Shown: positions 35,570 to 43,730 of the stretch, piece after piece
Layout: each line of letters begins with the position of its first letter
How positions within the stretch are numbered: the stretch's first letter is position 1
Assembly (NCBI RefSeq): GCF_007197885.1
Contig: NZ_VKKG01000001.1
Location: 908,368-972,367 of the forward strand
Length of the DNA stretch: 64,000 nucleotides
Origin: Tessaracoccus rhinocerotis
GTDB taxonomy: Bacteria > Actinomycetota > Actinomycetes > Propionibacteriales > Propionibacteriaceae
Reading direction: 5' to 3'
Program-made: the position numbers and the translations under genes
The notes under the pieces: generated by a model
What the model was told of the DNA's origin: nothing
The model's database searches: none
Seen by the model: only the letters and a program-made list of their open reading frames with translations

Positions 35570-36742
35570 GTGACGCAACCGCAGAATCCTTTCGGGCGCC
35601 CCCAGGGACCTCAGTTCGGCAACCCCGCCCCGCACCCCGGCCAGTCGAGCTTCGGCGGTTGGGGCGGCGGCCAGTTCCAGGCTCCCGGCCAGGCGCTGCC
35701 CCAGCAGCAGTTCGGCCAGCAGTACCAGCAGGGCACCGGGGCCTTCGGGCCCGGCCACGGCGCACCCGGCCAGTTCGGTCCGCCCGCGGCACCCAAGAAG
35801 AAGGGACCGCCGCCGGTGCTGGTCGGGGCCGTCATCGGCGCCGGCATCGCACTGATCGCGCTGCTGGTCTACGCGTTCGTCTCGGGCGGCGGCTCCGAAG
35901 ACGTCGGGCCCGACTACCGCAACGAGGACTACCAGGTCCCGACCGTCAGCAGCTCCCCGCCGGAGCTCAAGTTCCCCGAGACCATGGGCGAGCTCATCGA
36001 ACTGCTGGAGGAGAACCCGATCTACGAGGAGACCTTCCCGGTGCCGGTGCGTTGCGACCTCACCTTGGACGGGGCCACCGGCTCGTTGACCAACGACGAG
36101 CTCGAGGACCGGATGACCACCTACATCGGGTGCCTGACCCGGGCCTGGGGACCCACGCTGGAGGCCGCGGGCTTCGTCGCCTACCAGCCGCGCGTGACCG
36201 TGTACCCGGGCGGCGGCACCGTGAACACGCCGTGCGGCACTGCGGAGTCGCAGAACGCGTTCTTCTGCGGCGGCGACCAGAACCTGTACCTGGCCCCCGA
36301 CATCGCCGACGTGCTTCCCCCGGGCGTCGCGTCCGAGCGGATCCTGTTCGAACTGATCATGGCCCACGAGTACGGCCACGCCATGCAGGGACGGACCGGG
36401 ATCTTCGCCTCGTCGGCCTACCTCGCCTACGAGGAGGAGGACGAGTCGGTGGCACTGGAGCTCAGTCGCCGCACCGAGGTCCAGGCGGACTGTTTCGCCG
36501 GCCTGGGGCTGCGTTCGCTCGGCGAGAGCATGGGGGTCGAGGACGCTGACGTCGACGCCATCTCCACGATCAGCTTTGAGATCGGCGACGACCAGCTGCG
36601 CGAACGCTTCGGCGGGGACCCCAGCGAGCCCGGTGACCACGGCCGCGGCGAGAACCGCGAGCTGTGGATCCAGCGCGGCTTCAACGACCCGGGGATGTCG
36701 GTGTGCAACACCTGGACCGCCCCCACCAGCGAAGTGCGCTGA
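35570..36742 (+). CDS. Neutral zinc metallopeptidase, YpfJ family
   Basis: A 390-residue membrane-anchored putative protease (PF04228-like). Residues 1-75 are Gln/Gly/Pro-rich and cytoplasmic, a single transmembrane helix (VLVGAVIGAGIALIALLVYAFV) spans about 83-105, and the rest is extracytoplasmic. The zinc motif is HEYGH in LIMAHEYGHAMQGRTG, with a downstream acidic ligand candidate in ELSRRTEVQADCFAGLGLRS. Four cysteines (RCDL, GCLT, PCGT, FCGG) suggest disulfides outside the membrane. GTG 35570 is chosen from the leaderless-type TACCCT 6 nt upstream. Proteolytic substrate unknown. Confidence 0.85.
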   Translation: MTQPQNPFGRPQGPQFGNPAPHPGQSSFGGWGGGQFQAPGQALPQQQFGQQYQQGTGAFGPGHGAPGQFGPPAAPKKKGPPPVLVGAVIGAGIALIALLVYAFVSGGGSEDVGPDYRNEDYQVPTVSSSPPELKFPETMGELIELLEENPIYEETFPVPVRCDLTLDGATGSLTNDELEDRMTTYIGCLTRAWGPTLEAAGFVAYQPRVTVYPGGGTVNTPCGTAESQNAFFCGGDQNLYLAPDIADVLPPGVASERILFELIMAHEYGHAMQGRTGIFASSAYLAYEEEDESVALELSRRTEVQADCFAGLGLRSLGESMGVEDADVDAISTISFEIGDDQLRERFGGDPSEPGDHGRGENRELWIQRGFNDPGMSVCNTWTAPTSEVR

Positions 36743-36748
36743 AAACCG

Positions 36749-37219
36749 CTAGGTGGTGAGCGAGGCGACTGCCGTGGCCGCGACGCCCTCGCCCCGGCCG
36801 GTCAGGCCGAGGCCGTCGGTGGTGGTGGCGGACACGCTGACCGGTGCCCCGAGTGCGTCGGAGAGCACCCGTTCAGCCTCCTCGCGGCGCGCGGCCATCC
36901 GGGGACGGTTGCCGATCACCTGCACCGCGACGTTGTCGATCTCGTAGCCGGCCGCGCGCACGCGCCGAGCGGTCTCGGACAGGAACGCGACGCCGCTGGC
37001 GCCGGCCCACTCCGGTTCGGCCGTGCCGTAGTTGGAACCCAGGTCGCCCAGTCCCGCGGCGCCGAGCAGCGCGTCGCAGGCCGCGTGGGCCGCGACGTCG
37101 CCGTCGGAGTGGCCGCTGAGACCCACACGCTCCTCCGGGAAGTGGAGCCCCGCCACCCACATGGGCACGCCCTCCACGAGCCGGTGCACGTCGGTGCCGA
37201 TGCCGACACGGTTGCCCAT
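36749..37219 (-). CDS. ispF: 2-C-methyl-D-erythritol 2,4-cyclodiphosphate synthase
   Basis: Fifth step of the MEP isoprenoid pathway, a trimeric zinc enzyme. The 156-residue sequence has [40 protein letters not shown] and [21 protein letters not shown]. Asp and His zinc ligands (D..H in GTDVH and the His after GLSG) are present. ATG 37219 overlaps the ispD TGA as TGATG; GTG 37222 is an alternative. GGAGG is about 7 nt upstream. Confidence 0.96.
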   Translation of the reverse strand: MGNRVGIGTDVHRLVEGVPMWVAGLHFPEERVGLSGHSDGDVAAHAACDALLGAAGLGDLGSNYGTAEPEWAGASGVAFLSETARRVRAAGYEIDNVAVQVIGNRPRMAARREEAERVLSDALGAPVSVSATTTDGLGLTGRGEGVAATAVASLTT

Positions 37220-37914
37220 CACTTCCTCCCTGCGAGGATCGCGTGTGCGAGCACCATGTCGACGGGCTCGGTGATCTTCATGGCGTCGCGGTGGCCCGGC
37301 ACCAGGGTCACGGCGTGCCCGATGGCCTCGGCAGCGCCGGCGTCGTCGGTCACCTCGATCCCCTCCGCCTCGACGTGCCGGTGTGCCGCCAGCAGCGTCC
37401 CGAGCCGGAAGCCCTGCGGGGTCTGGACGGCCCGCAGCCGGGACCGCTCCACGACCCGGCTGCCGAGGTCGTCCAACTCGCGGATCGAGTCGATCACCGG
37501 CACGGCCGGAACAACTGCTCCCGCACCCGCGGCGACCGCGCGGCTGACGTGGGCGACCACGCCGGAGGGGACCAGTGGGCGGGCCGCGTCATGGACCAGG
37601 ACGACGGCGTCAGCGGGATTCCCGGCGGCCAGCGCCTCGGCACCGAGACGCACGGAGTCCTGCCTGCGCGCCCCTCCCACGACCGTCCGGAACGGCACCG
37701 GGGAACCTGAGAGAGCTTCTTGGAATCGGGCCTCGTACGAGGCCGGGACGGTCACCACGACGGAAGTGACACCGCCGTCGGCGAGGGCATCGAGGCAGCG
37801 CCTCACCATCGGCACGCCGTCCAGCTCGACGAGCGCCTTCGGGACGTCGGCGCCGAGGCGGGAACCAGAACCGGCCGCCACCACGATGGCGACGGCCGGC
37901 ACGAAATCGTTCAA
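37219..37914 (-). CDS. ispD: 2-C-methyl-D-erythritol 4-phosphate cytidylyltransferase
   Basis: Third step of the MEP pathway, transferring CMP from CTP. The 231-residue protein has [25 protein letters not shown] (CTP loop), [26 protein letters not shown], and [10 protein letters not shown] near the C-terminus, plus [20 protein letters not shown]. The start is probably TTG 37914 (MNDFVPA), since no ATG is available; GTG 37902 is a shorter alternative. It follows carD by 17 bp and overlaps ispF, forming the carD-ispD-ispF operon known from mycobacteria. Confidence 0.95.
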   Translation of the reverse strand: MNDFVPAVAIVVAAGSGSRLGADVPKALVELDGVPMVRRCLDALADGGVTSVVVTVPASYEARFQEALSGSPVPFRTVVGGARRQDSVRLGAEALAAGNPADAVVLVHDAARPLVPSGVVAHVSRAVAAGAGAVVPAVPVIDSIRELDDLGSRVVERSRLRAVQTPQGFRLGTLLAAHRHVEAEGIEVTDDAGAAEAIGHAVTLVPGHRDAMKITEPVDMVLAHAILAGRK

Positions 37915-37931
37915 TGCAGTGCTTCTGGTGT

Positions 37932-38417
37932 TCAGGAAGCCAGGACCTCGTCCAGGAGGTGCTCGGCCCTGTCCTCCGCGACGTCCTCCGCGAGCGCCAG
38001 TTCGGCGACGAGGATGGTGCGGGCCTTGGCGAGCATACGCTTCTCGCCCGCGGAAAGACCCTTGTCACGGTCACGTCGCCAGAGGTCGCGGACGACCTCG
38101 GAGACCTTGATCACGTTTCCGGAGTGCAGCTTCTCCAGGTTCGCCTTGAAGCGGCGGGACCAGTTGGTGGGCTCCTCGGTGTGCTCTGCCCGCAGCACGT
38201 TGAAGACCCGCTCGAGGCCATCGGCGTCGACCACGTCCCTCACTCCGACCAGATCCAGGTTCTGCGCCGGAACCCTCACCACCAGATCGTTCTGCCCGAT
38301 GATTCGAAGCACCAGGTAAAGTTTGTCCTCGCCCTTGATCTGACGGGTCTCAAGGTCCTCGATGACTGCTGCCCCATGATTGGGGTAGACCACCGTTTCG
38401 CCGACTGAAAAAGTCAT
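37932..38417 (-). CDS. carD: RNA polymerase-binding transcription factor CarD
   Basis: Binds the RNA polymerase beta subunit and stabilises open complexes, notably at rRNA promoters. The 161-residue protein has the Tudor-like RNAP-interaction domain (about 1-65: [37 protein letters not shown]) and the helical DNA-binding domain (about 75-160), including the tryptophan wedge ([16 protein letters not shown]). AAAGGGG precedes ATG 38417. A TAGAAT box on the minus strand about 25-30 nt upstream is a candidate -10. First gene of the carD-ispD-ispF operon. Confidence 0.96.
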   Translation of the reverse strand: MTFSVGETVVYPNHGAAVIEDLETRQIKGEDKLYLVLRIIGQNDLVVRVPAQNLDLVGVRDVVDADGLERVFNVLRAEHTEEPTNWSRRFKANLEKLHSGNVIKVSEVVRDLWRRDRDKGLSAGEKRMLAKARTILVAELALAEDVAEDRAEHLLDEVLAS

Positions 38418-38529
38418 AGGTTATGGCCCCTTTCCACAGGCCATTCTATCACGAAGCGGGGGTGGATCCCCTTGATCCGAGTTCTTCGGTATAGGATGAC
38501 CGCGACCCGCGCCTACCCAGAGGAGCTCC

Positions 38530-39015
38530 ATGTCCGTGCCCACTCCGAAGCGACGCATCCGCACCCTGCTGGCAGCAACGGCCCTGACCGCCGTACTGGC
38601 CACTGGCTGCACCGCAGGTGACTGGCACTACGAGTCCCCGCCGGCGGCCGGCACGCAGGCCGATTCCGGTCCTGTGAAGGCACGCAACTTCGTGCTCGTG
38701 ACCGACGGCTCCCAGGCCGTGCTGCTGGGCACCATCAGTTCGTTCGAGGCCGTGACGCTGCAGGGCGCGGTGGTCACCCCCGAGGACGAGAACGGTGGGC
38801 GCGGCCAGTCGACGGCACTCGCCGTCACCGCCGACATCCCCCGCGACGGGGCCCTGAAGCTCGACGCCTCCAACGCGCTGGTCGAGGACGCCGCCCTGGT
38901 CCCGGGCCGGCTGGCGGAGGTCACGCTGCAGTTCGACGGCGGCACGAACCTCACGCTCGACGTACCGGTGTTCTCCACCGAGCACGAGGACTTCGCCGAC
39001 GCCCTGCAGGCCTGA
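38530..39015 (+). CDS. LpqE-like lipoprotein
   Basis: A 161-residue exported lipoprotein. The signal peptide (TPKRRIRTLLAATALTAVLATGC) ends in lipobox ATGC with Cys27. The mature part has a beta-sandwich-like pattern (VKARNFVLVTDGSQAVLLGTISSFEAVTLQGAVV and LTLDVPVFSTEHEDFADAL), reminiscent of the PCu(A)C-like copper chaperone fold but without a visible Met/His copper motif. It is divergent from carD, exactly as lpqE is in mycobacteria, which supports the name; function is unknown. GAGGAG sits 5 nt before ATG 38530. Confidence 0.75.
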   Translation: MSVPTPKRRIRTLLAATALTAVLATGCTAGDWHYESPPAAGTQADSGPVKARNFVLVTDGSQAVLLGTISSFEAVTLQGAVVTPEDENGGRGQSTALAVTADIPRDGALKLDASNALVEDAALVPGRLAEVTLQFDGGTNLTLDVPVFSTEHEDFADALQA

Positions 39016-39029
39016 GGCCGCCGGGCGGC

Positions 39030-39707
39030 TCAGCCCTGGTACTTGTAGCCCAGTCCCCTGACCGTGATCACCCGTTCCGGGTTCGACGGGTCCCTCTCGA
39101 TCTTCGAACGCAGCCGCTTGATGTGGACGTCGAGGGTCTTGGTGTCACCGACGTAGTCGCTGCCCCAGATCCGGTCGATCAGCTGGCCGCGCGTCATCAC
39201 CCTGCCCGCATTGCGCAGCAGCAGCTCCAACAGTTCGAACTCGCGCAGCGCGAACCGCACGTCCTGGCCGTCCACGTTGACCTGGTGGCGCTCGACGTCG
39301 ATGCGGACGCCCTGCACCTCGACCACCTCCGGCAGCAGCTCCTGCTCCTGGCCCCGGCGCAGCACCGCACGGATGCGGGCCACGAGTTCACGGTGGCTGA
39401 ACGGCTTGGTGACGTAGTCGTCGGCCCCCAGCTCGAGGCCCACCACCTTGTCCACCTCTGAGTCGCGCGCAGTCACCATCACGATGGCGACGTTGCCGCG
39501 CTGCCGCAGCTGGCGGCACACCTCCATGCCCGGCATGCCGGGCATCATGAGGTCCAGCAGCACCAGGTCGGCCCCGGTGGCGTCGAACTCGGCCAGGCCG
39601 GCGGCACCGTCGGGAGCCGACGAGACGTCGAATCCCTCCTTGCGGAGCATGAAGGCGAGAGCCTCACGGTAGGAGTCCTCGTCCTCGATGATCAGGATGC
39701 GGGTCAT
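39030..39707 (-). CDS. regX3: OmpR-family response regulator, RegX3-like
   Basis: DNA-binding output regulator of phosphate starvation. The 225-residue protein has a receiver domain (about 1-118) with acidic pocket ILIIEDEDSY, phosphoacceptor DLVLLDLMMPG, switch Thr in VMVTARDS and Lys in YVTKPFSHRE; a winged-helix domain (about 130-225) with ALREFELLELLLRNAGRV, DIH-type LDVHIKRLRSKIE and VRGLGYKYQ. ATG 39707 is chosen because it overlaps... the order is senX3 then regX3: the senX3 stop TGA shares ATGA with this start. The neighbouring phoU and PHO box fit the assignment. Confidence 0.93.
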   Translation of the reverse strand: MTRILIIEDEDSYREALAFMLRKEGFDVSSAPDGAAGLAEFDATGADLVLLDLMMPGMPGMEVCRQLRQRGNVAIVMVTARDSEVDKVVGLELGADDYVTKPFSHRELVARIRAVLRRGQEQELLPEVVEVQGVRIDVERHQVNVDGQDVRFALREFELLELLLRNAGRVMTRGQLIDRIWGSDYVGDTKTLDVHIKRLRSKIERDPSNPERVITVRGLGYKYQG

Positions 39708-40879
39708 TCGATCAGTTCCTCGTCCTCTGGGATGTCGGGGTCGGCCTCTGCGGACTGGATCGGCAGACGCAGAGTGAAGGTCGAACCCTGGTGCGGTTTG
39801 GACCACACCCGGATGCTGCCGCCGTGCGAGAGCGCGATGTGGCGGACGATCGAGAGCCCGAGCCCGGTGCCGCCGCTCTCCCGGCTGCGGCCGTAGTCCA
39901 CCCGGTAGAAGCGCTCGAAGATGCGGCTCTGGTCCTCGGGCTCGATCCCGATGCCGTTGTCGGCCACCTTGATGTCCACGAACTCCTCGCCGTCCTCGGC
40001 GACGCCCACGACGGTGACCGCCACCCGGGCGTTCACGTCCGAGTAGACGATGGCGTTCTGGACCAGGTTGGTGACTGCGTCGGCCAACTGCCAGGAGTTG
40101 CCCTGCACCCGGAACGACGCGGCGCGGGCGCGGATCAGGTTCACCCCGCGGTTGGCCGCGAGCACGCGGGACCGGTTCAGCGCCTCGTCGATGACCTCGT
40201 CGATCTCGACCACCTCCTCCAGGGCCGTGTGGTCCGAGGACTGCAGTCGGGACAGGTCGATGATCTGGCTGACGAGCTCGCCGAGGCGGTTGCTCTCCAC
40301 GTGCAGGCGGCGCACGAAGTTGGAGACCTGTTCGGGGTCGTCGCTGGCGGCCTCGATCGCCTCGGCGAGGATCGCGATGGCGCCGATCGGGGTCTTCAGT
40401 TCGTGCGAGACGTTGGCGACGAAGTCGCGACGGACGGCGTCTATGCGTCTGGAGGCGGTCTCGTCCTCGGTGATCACGAGCACCATCCCGTCGTCGAGGG
40501 GCACGACGCGCCCGGTCAGGTCCATCGGCTCCTCGCCGGGTTCACGCTCCCGCGCGATGGCCCCCTTGTAGGTGTGTCCGGTGTCCCTGACCTCGCGGAC
40601 GAGCGCCAGGAGCTCCTTGAATCCGACGCGGGCGCCGCGCACGATGCCCATCGCGGCCCCGGCGTCGTTGGAGGCCAGCACCTCGTCGTGCGAGCCGACG
40701 AGGATCGCGCCCTGGTTCAGCGCGGCGATGATCCGGGACAGGTCGGGGGTGGCCTCGGAGCCGGGGGCGGGTCCGGACAGGTCCCGCCGGGCCCTGATGC
40801 CGCGGCTGATGCCGTAGCCGACCGCGACCACCGCGAGCGCGACCAGGGCACCGATCAATCCGGCCAGGGCAGGGGACAT
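39704..40879 (-). CDS. senX3: Phosphate-responsive sensor histidine kinase, SenX3-like
   Basis: Sensor kinase partner of RegX3. The 391-residue protein has one clear transmembrane segment (ALAGLIGALVALAVVAVGYGI, about 4-24), a PAS-like domain (about 50-140), the HisKA H-box DFVANVSHELKTPIGAIAILAEAIEAA, and ATPase boxes DAVTNLVQNAIVYSD (N), VADNGIGIEPEDQSRIFERFYRVD (G1/F) and SGGTGLGLSIVRHIALSHGG (G2). Periplasmic sensing is almost absent, consistent with signalling through the Pst-PhoU complex. TAGGAT lies 6 nt before ATG 40879, suggesting a leaderless transcript. A PHO box is located 65-86 bp upstream. Confidence 0.93.
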   Translation of the reverse strand: MSPALAGLIGALVALAVVAVGYGISRGIRARRDLSGPAPGSEATPDLSRIIAALNQGAILVGSHDEVLASNDAGAAMGIVRGARVGFKELLALVREVRDTGHTYKGAIAREREPGEEPMDLTGRVVPLDDGMVLVITEDETASRRIDAVRRDFVANVSHELKTPIGAIAILAEAIEAASDDPEQVSNFVRRLHVESNRLGELVSQIIDLSRLQSSDHTALEEVVEIDEVIDEALNRSRVLAANRGVNLIRARAASFRVQGNSWQLADAVTNLVQNAIVYSDVNARVAVTVVGVAEDGEEFVDIKVADNGIGIEPEDQSRIFERFYRVDYGRSRESGGTGLGLSIVRHIALSHGGSIRVWSKPHQGSTFTLRLPIQSAEADPDIPEDEELIE

Positions 40880-40885
40880 GACGGC

Positions 40886-40891
40886 ATCCTA
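40886..40891 (-). promoter_or_regulatory. Putative leaderless -10 box of senX3
   Basis: TAGGAT on the minus strand, 6 nt before ATG 40879. Confidence 0.55.
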
Positions 40892-40943
40892 TGCCCCACC
40901 CCACCGGTGTGCTCGACCACACCCGGGCGGACCGAGTCCGAGG

Positions 40944-40965
40944 ATTCACCTGCTGTTCACCTGCG
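40944..40965. promoter_or_regulatory. PHO box (RegX3/PhoP-type direct repeats)
   Basis: Two 11-nt direct repeats, ATTCACCTGCT and GTTCACCTGCG, matching the GTTCACC core of actinobacterial PHO boxes; a degenerate third unit (CGACACCCTCA) follows at 40966. The site lies in the divergent senX3-phoU region. Confidence 0.75.
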
Positions 40966-41002
40966 CGACACCCTCACGCATGGAACTGTCGGATGCGTTG
41001 GC

Positions 41003-41008
41003 TATGTT
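41003..41008 (+). promoter_or_regulatory. Candidate phoU -10 box downstream of the PHO box
   Basis: TATGTT would place transcription near 41015, with the PHO box 50-71 bp upstream, a normal activator position. A second candidate, TAGACT, is at 41050-41055. Confidence 0.35.
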
Positions 41009-41096
41009 CGATGGAGTCCTCGTCCCCAACGGCGGGGGTGCCCGCAGACTAGACTCCTAGAACTCAACGATGAATGCCGAAGAAAGGGCCGTGACC

Positions 41097-41765
41097 ATGA
41101 TGCGCGCCAGCTACCACGAGGAACTCGAGTCCGTCCTCGAGCAGCTCCACGAGATGTCACACCTTGTCGAGATCGCGATGGTGGAGGCCACCCAGGCCCT
41201 GCTCAGCGCAGACCTCGAACGGGCTGAGACAGTGATCTCCGACGACGCCAAGCTGGACACCATGCACGAGGAGCTCGAGTACAAGTGCCTCTCGCTCCTG
41301 ATGCTGCAGGCCCCGGTCGCCGGGGAGCTGCGCACCATCGTCTCCGCCATCCGCGTCGTCTTCGAACTCGCCCGCATGGGTGACCTCGCCGCCCACATCG
41401 CGAAGATCGCCCGGCTCCGGTTCCCGAGCCACGCCGTGATCGGGGACCTCGAGCCGAACTTCCTGCGGATGAGCGAGGTGTGCGTGAAGATGATCCGCGT
41501 CGCCTCGGCCAGCCTCCGGGACCACGACGCCACCGAGGCCCTCCAGCTGGCCGCCATCGACGCCGAGGTTGACGACCTGCGTCGCGAGCACTTCACCACC
41601 GTCCTCGACGACAGCTGGACCGGGACCACCGCCCAGGCCGTCGACGTCGCCCTGCTCGGTCGCTACTACGAGCGCTTCGCGGACCACGCCGTCGCCGTCG
41701 CCCGTCGCGTCATCTACCTGGTCACCGGCAGCACCCCCGAGGGCCACGAATGGCCCAACGCCTGA
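41097..41765 (+). CDS. phoU: Phosphate-transport regulator PhoU
   Basis: Negative modulator of the phosphate-sensing complex, connecting Pst transport with SenX3. The 222-residue protein is all-helical with two repeated three-helix halves; metal-binding E/DxxxD signatures appear in ELARMGDLAAHIAKIAR and RYYERFADHAVAVARRV. The ATG at 41097 fits the conserved start (MRASYHEELESVLEQL) and has AAAGGG 9 nt upstream; ATG 41070 would add nine residues. Divergent from senX3-regX3, sharing a PHO box. Confidence 0.93.
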   Translation: MMRASYHEELESVLEQLHEMSHLVEIAMVEATQALLSADLERAETVISDDAKLDTMHEELEYKCLSLLMLQAPVAGELRTIVSAIRVVFELARMGDLAAHIAKIARLRFPSHAVIGDLEPNFLRMSEVCVKMIRVASASLRDHDATEALQLAAIDAEVDDLRREHFTTVLDDSWTGTTAQAVDVALLGRYYERFADHAVAVARRVIYLVTGSTPEGHEWPNA

Positions 41766-41794
41766 CCCCGGTTCCCGGCGCACGGCGCGGCTTG

Positions 41795-41800
41795 TAGTGT
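41795..41800 (+). promoter_or_regulatory. Putative leaderless -10 box of gpmA
   Basis: TAGTGT, 7 nt before ATG 41808, with no ribosome-binding site. Confidence 0.55.
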
Positions 41801-41807
41801 TTGGTGC

Positions 41808-42557
41808 ATGACGCAGAAGTTGATCCTGCTCCGCCACGGCGAGAGCGAATGGAACGCCAAGAACCTGTTCACCGGCTGGGTGGACGTCGACATCAACGAG
41901 AAGGGCGTCGGCGAGGCCGAGAAGGCCGCCGAGCTGCTGAAGGTCGAGGGCCTGCTCCCCGACGTGCTGCACACCTCGCTGCTGCGCCGCGCCATCCACA
42001 CCGCGAACATCACGCTGGACGGCTGCGACAGGCACTGGATCCCGGTGAAGCGCAGCTGGCGTCTCAACGAGCGCCACTACGGCAAGCTGCAGGGTCTCAA
42101 CAAGACCGAGATCCGCGACCAGTTCGGCGAGGAGCAGTTCATGCAGTGGCGGCGCAGCTACGACGTGCCGCCGCCGGCCATCGACCCCGACGGTGAGTTC
42201 AGCCAGCACAACGACCCGCGCTACGCGGACATCCCCGAGTCCGAGCGCCCGCTCACGGAGTGCCTCAAGGACGTCGTCGCCCGCATGCTGCCCTACTGGA
42301 CCTCGGACATCGTCCCGGACCTGCAGGCCGGCAAGACGGTGATGGTCGCGGCCCACGGCAACTCGCTGCGGGCACTGGTCAAGCACCTCGACGGCATCTC
42401 CGACGACGAGATCTCGGGCCTCAACATCCCCACCGGCATCCCGCTGTACTACGAACTCGACGAGAACCTGTCCCCCGTCACGCGCGGTGGCCGCTACCTG
42501 GACCCCGACGCCGCAGCCGCCTCCATCGAGGCAGTGAAGAACCAGGGCAAGAAGTAG
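41808..42557 (+). CDS. gpmA: 2,3-bisphosphoglycerate-dependent phosphoglycerate mutase
   Basis: Glycolytic interconversion of 3- and 2-phosphoglycerate. The 249-residue sequence has the catalytic [27 protein letters not shown] (phospho-His in RHGE), [31 protein letters not shown], and [19 protein letters not shown] with the second active-site His. Length is typical. Gpm1 also adjoins senX3-regX3 in mycobacteria, so this neighbourhood is old. A terminator follows 3 bp after the stop. Confidence 0.97.
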   Translation: MTQKLILLRHGESEWNAKNLFTGWVDVDINEKGVGEAEKAAELLKVEGLLPDVLHTSLLRRAIHTANITLDGCDRHWIPVKRSWRLNERHYGKLQGLNKTEIRDQFGEEQFMQWRRSYDVPPPAIDPDGEFSQHNDPRYADIPESERPLTECLKDVVARMLPYWTSDIVPDLQAGKTVMVAAHGNSLRALVKHLDGISDDEISGLNIPTGIPLYYELDENLSPVTRGGRYLDPDAAAASIEAVKNQGKK

Positions 42558-42560
42558 ACG

Positions 42561-42581
42561 CACGGGGGCTCCGCCCCCGTG
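42561..42581 (+). terminator. gpmA terminator
   Basis: CACGGGGGC pairs perfectly with GCCCCCGTG around TCC, immediately after the gpmA stop. Confidence 0.8.
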
Positions 42582-42780
42582 GACCCCCGAGCCCCGGTAC
42601 AGACACGTGCCGGGGTCTCGACTTCCAACGACCCCCGAGCCCCGGTACAGACATGTGCCGGGGTCTCGACTTCCAACGACCCCCGAGCCCCGGTACAGAC
42701 ATGTGCCGGGGTCTCGACTTCCAACGACCCCCGAGCCACTTCCAACGACCCCCGAACCCCGGTACAGAAATGTGCCGGGT
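42582..42780. repeat. 48-bp tandem repeat array
   Basis: Three near-identical 48-bp units start at 42582, 42630 and 42678; a fourth at 42726 has lost its middle (21 nt left), and a diverged partial unit follows at 42747. Each full unit contains a CCCCGGTACA / TGTGCCGGGG hairpin and the word GTCTCGACTTCC. There are no spacers. The frame stays open through the array because 48 is a multiple of three, but there is no sign it is translated. Confidence 0.92.
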
Positions 42781-42817
42781 CCGCGTCATCGTGGGAGCAG
42801 GCCCGCGGCGGGCGGAC

Positions 42818-42823
42818 TAGATT
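42818..42823 (+). promoter_or_regulatory. Putative leaderless -10 box of the SDR gene
   Basis: TAGATT, 7 nt before ATG 42831. Confidence 0.55.
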
Positions 42824-42830
42824 TGTCTGC

Positions 42831-43571
42831 ATGAGGACCCCAACCGCCGTTGTCACCGGCGCCTCGTCGGGAATCGGCGAGGCCACCGCCCGCCGCCTCG
42901 CCTCCCTCGGCTTCCACGTCCTGTGCGTGGCGCGCCGCACGGAGCGGATCGAGGCACTGGCCGCCGAGGTCGGCGGCACCGCCGTCACCTGCGACATCAC
43001 CGTCGAGGCCGACGTCGCCCGTCTGGCCGAGGCGGTGGGAGGGCGGCTGGACGTCCTGGTGAACAACGCCGGGGGCGCCTTCGGGCAGGAACCGGTGGCC
43101 GAGGCCGACCTTGACGCCTGGTCGCGGATGCTGGAGCTCAACGTGGTGGGCACCGGTCGGGTGACCAAGGCGCTGCTGCCGGCGCTCGAGGCCGCCGAGG
43201 GCGTCGTCGTGTTCGTCACCTCCACCGCCGCCGAGACGGCCTACGAAGGCGGTGCCGGCTACAACGCGGCCAAGTTCGGTGAGCGCGCGGTCGCCGGGGC
43301 GCTCCGCCTGGAGATCGTGGACCGCCCGGTGCGGGTCTGCGAGGTCAGCCCCGGCATGGTGGAGACCGAGGAGTTCTCCCTCACCCGCTTCGGGGGTGAC
43401 ACGGAGCGCGCCTCGAAGGTCTACGCCGGCGTCGAGGAGCCGCTGGTGGCCGACGACGTCGCGGACTGCATCGCCTTCGTCGCCACCCGCCCGGCGCACG
43501 TCAACATCGACCGGCTGGTGGTCCGGCCGCGCGTGCAGGCCGCGAACCACAAGGTCCACCGCACCTCCTGA
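42831..43571 (+). CDS. Short-chain dehydrogenase/reductase, YdfG-like
   Basis: NAD(P)-dependent oxidoreductase of 246 residues, substrate unknown. The Rossmann motif is TGASSGIGEATARRLAS, the stabilising motif NNAGGAFG, catalytic Ser in FVTSTAAETAYEGGAGYNAAKF where Y-x-x-x-K is YNAAK, and a PG-motif region EVSPGMVETEEFSLTRF. The clade with this pattern includes serine/3-hydroxy acid dehydrogenases such as YdfG. ATG 42831 is chosen from the conserved N-terminus and the leaderless-type -10; the upstream frame runs into the 48-bp repeats and is not considered coding. Confidence 0.88.
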   Translation: MRTPTAVVTGASSGIGEATARRLASLGFHVLCVARRTERIEALAAEVGGTAVTCDITVEADVARLAEAVGGRLDVLVNNAGGAFGQEPVAEADLDAWSRMLELNVVGTGRVTKALLPALEAAEGVVVFVTSTAAETAYEGGAGYNAAKFGERAVAGALRLEIVDRPVRVCEVSPGMVETEEFSLTRFGGDTERASKVYAGVEEPLVADDVADCIAFVATRPAHVNIDRLVVRPRVQAANHKVHRTS

Positions 43572-43616
43572 ACGCAACATCTCGACCGACTGGCCGCCCG
43601 TCGGCCCTCCACGAAG

Positions 43617-43664
43617 TCAACAAGTGGTTCTGTGCCCGAGAACGGGCCCAGAACCACTTGTTGA
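43617..43664. repeat. Large inverted repeat
   Basis: TCAACAAGTGGTTCTG and its exact complement (43649-43664) flank an inner GCCC/GGGC stem and GAGAAC loop, a 48-nt near-perfect hairpin. It is AT-richer than its surroundings. It could terminate transcription from both converging genes, or be a small palindromic repeat element. Confidence 0.8.
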
Positions 43665-43730
43665 AACGCCACAGGAGAACCTGGACACGAACTCATCGGC
43701 CGGTGGCGGCAAACTCGAGGGCCGCATGCG

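Noticed and set aside
42582..42780. CRISPR array
   Set aside because: Repeats are directly tandem with no spacers of their own, the period is 48 bp, and no cas genes are present.
42579..42830. Extension of the SDR protein through the 48-bp repeats
   Set aside because: The frame is open, but the SDR fold starts exactly at ATG 42831, which has a leaderless-type -10; the repeat peptide has no family counterpart.
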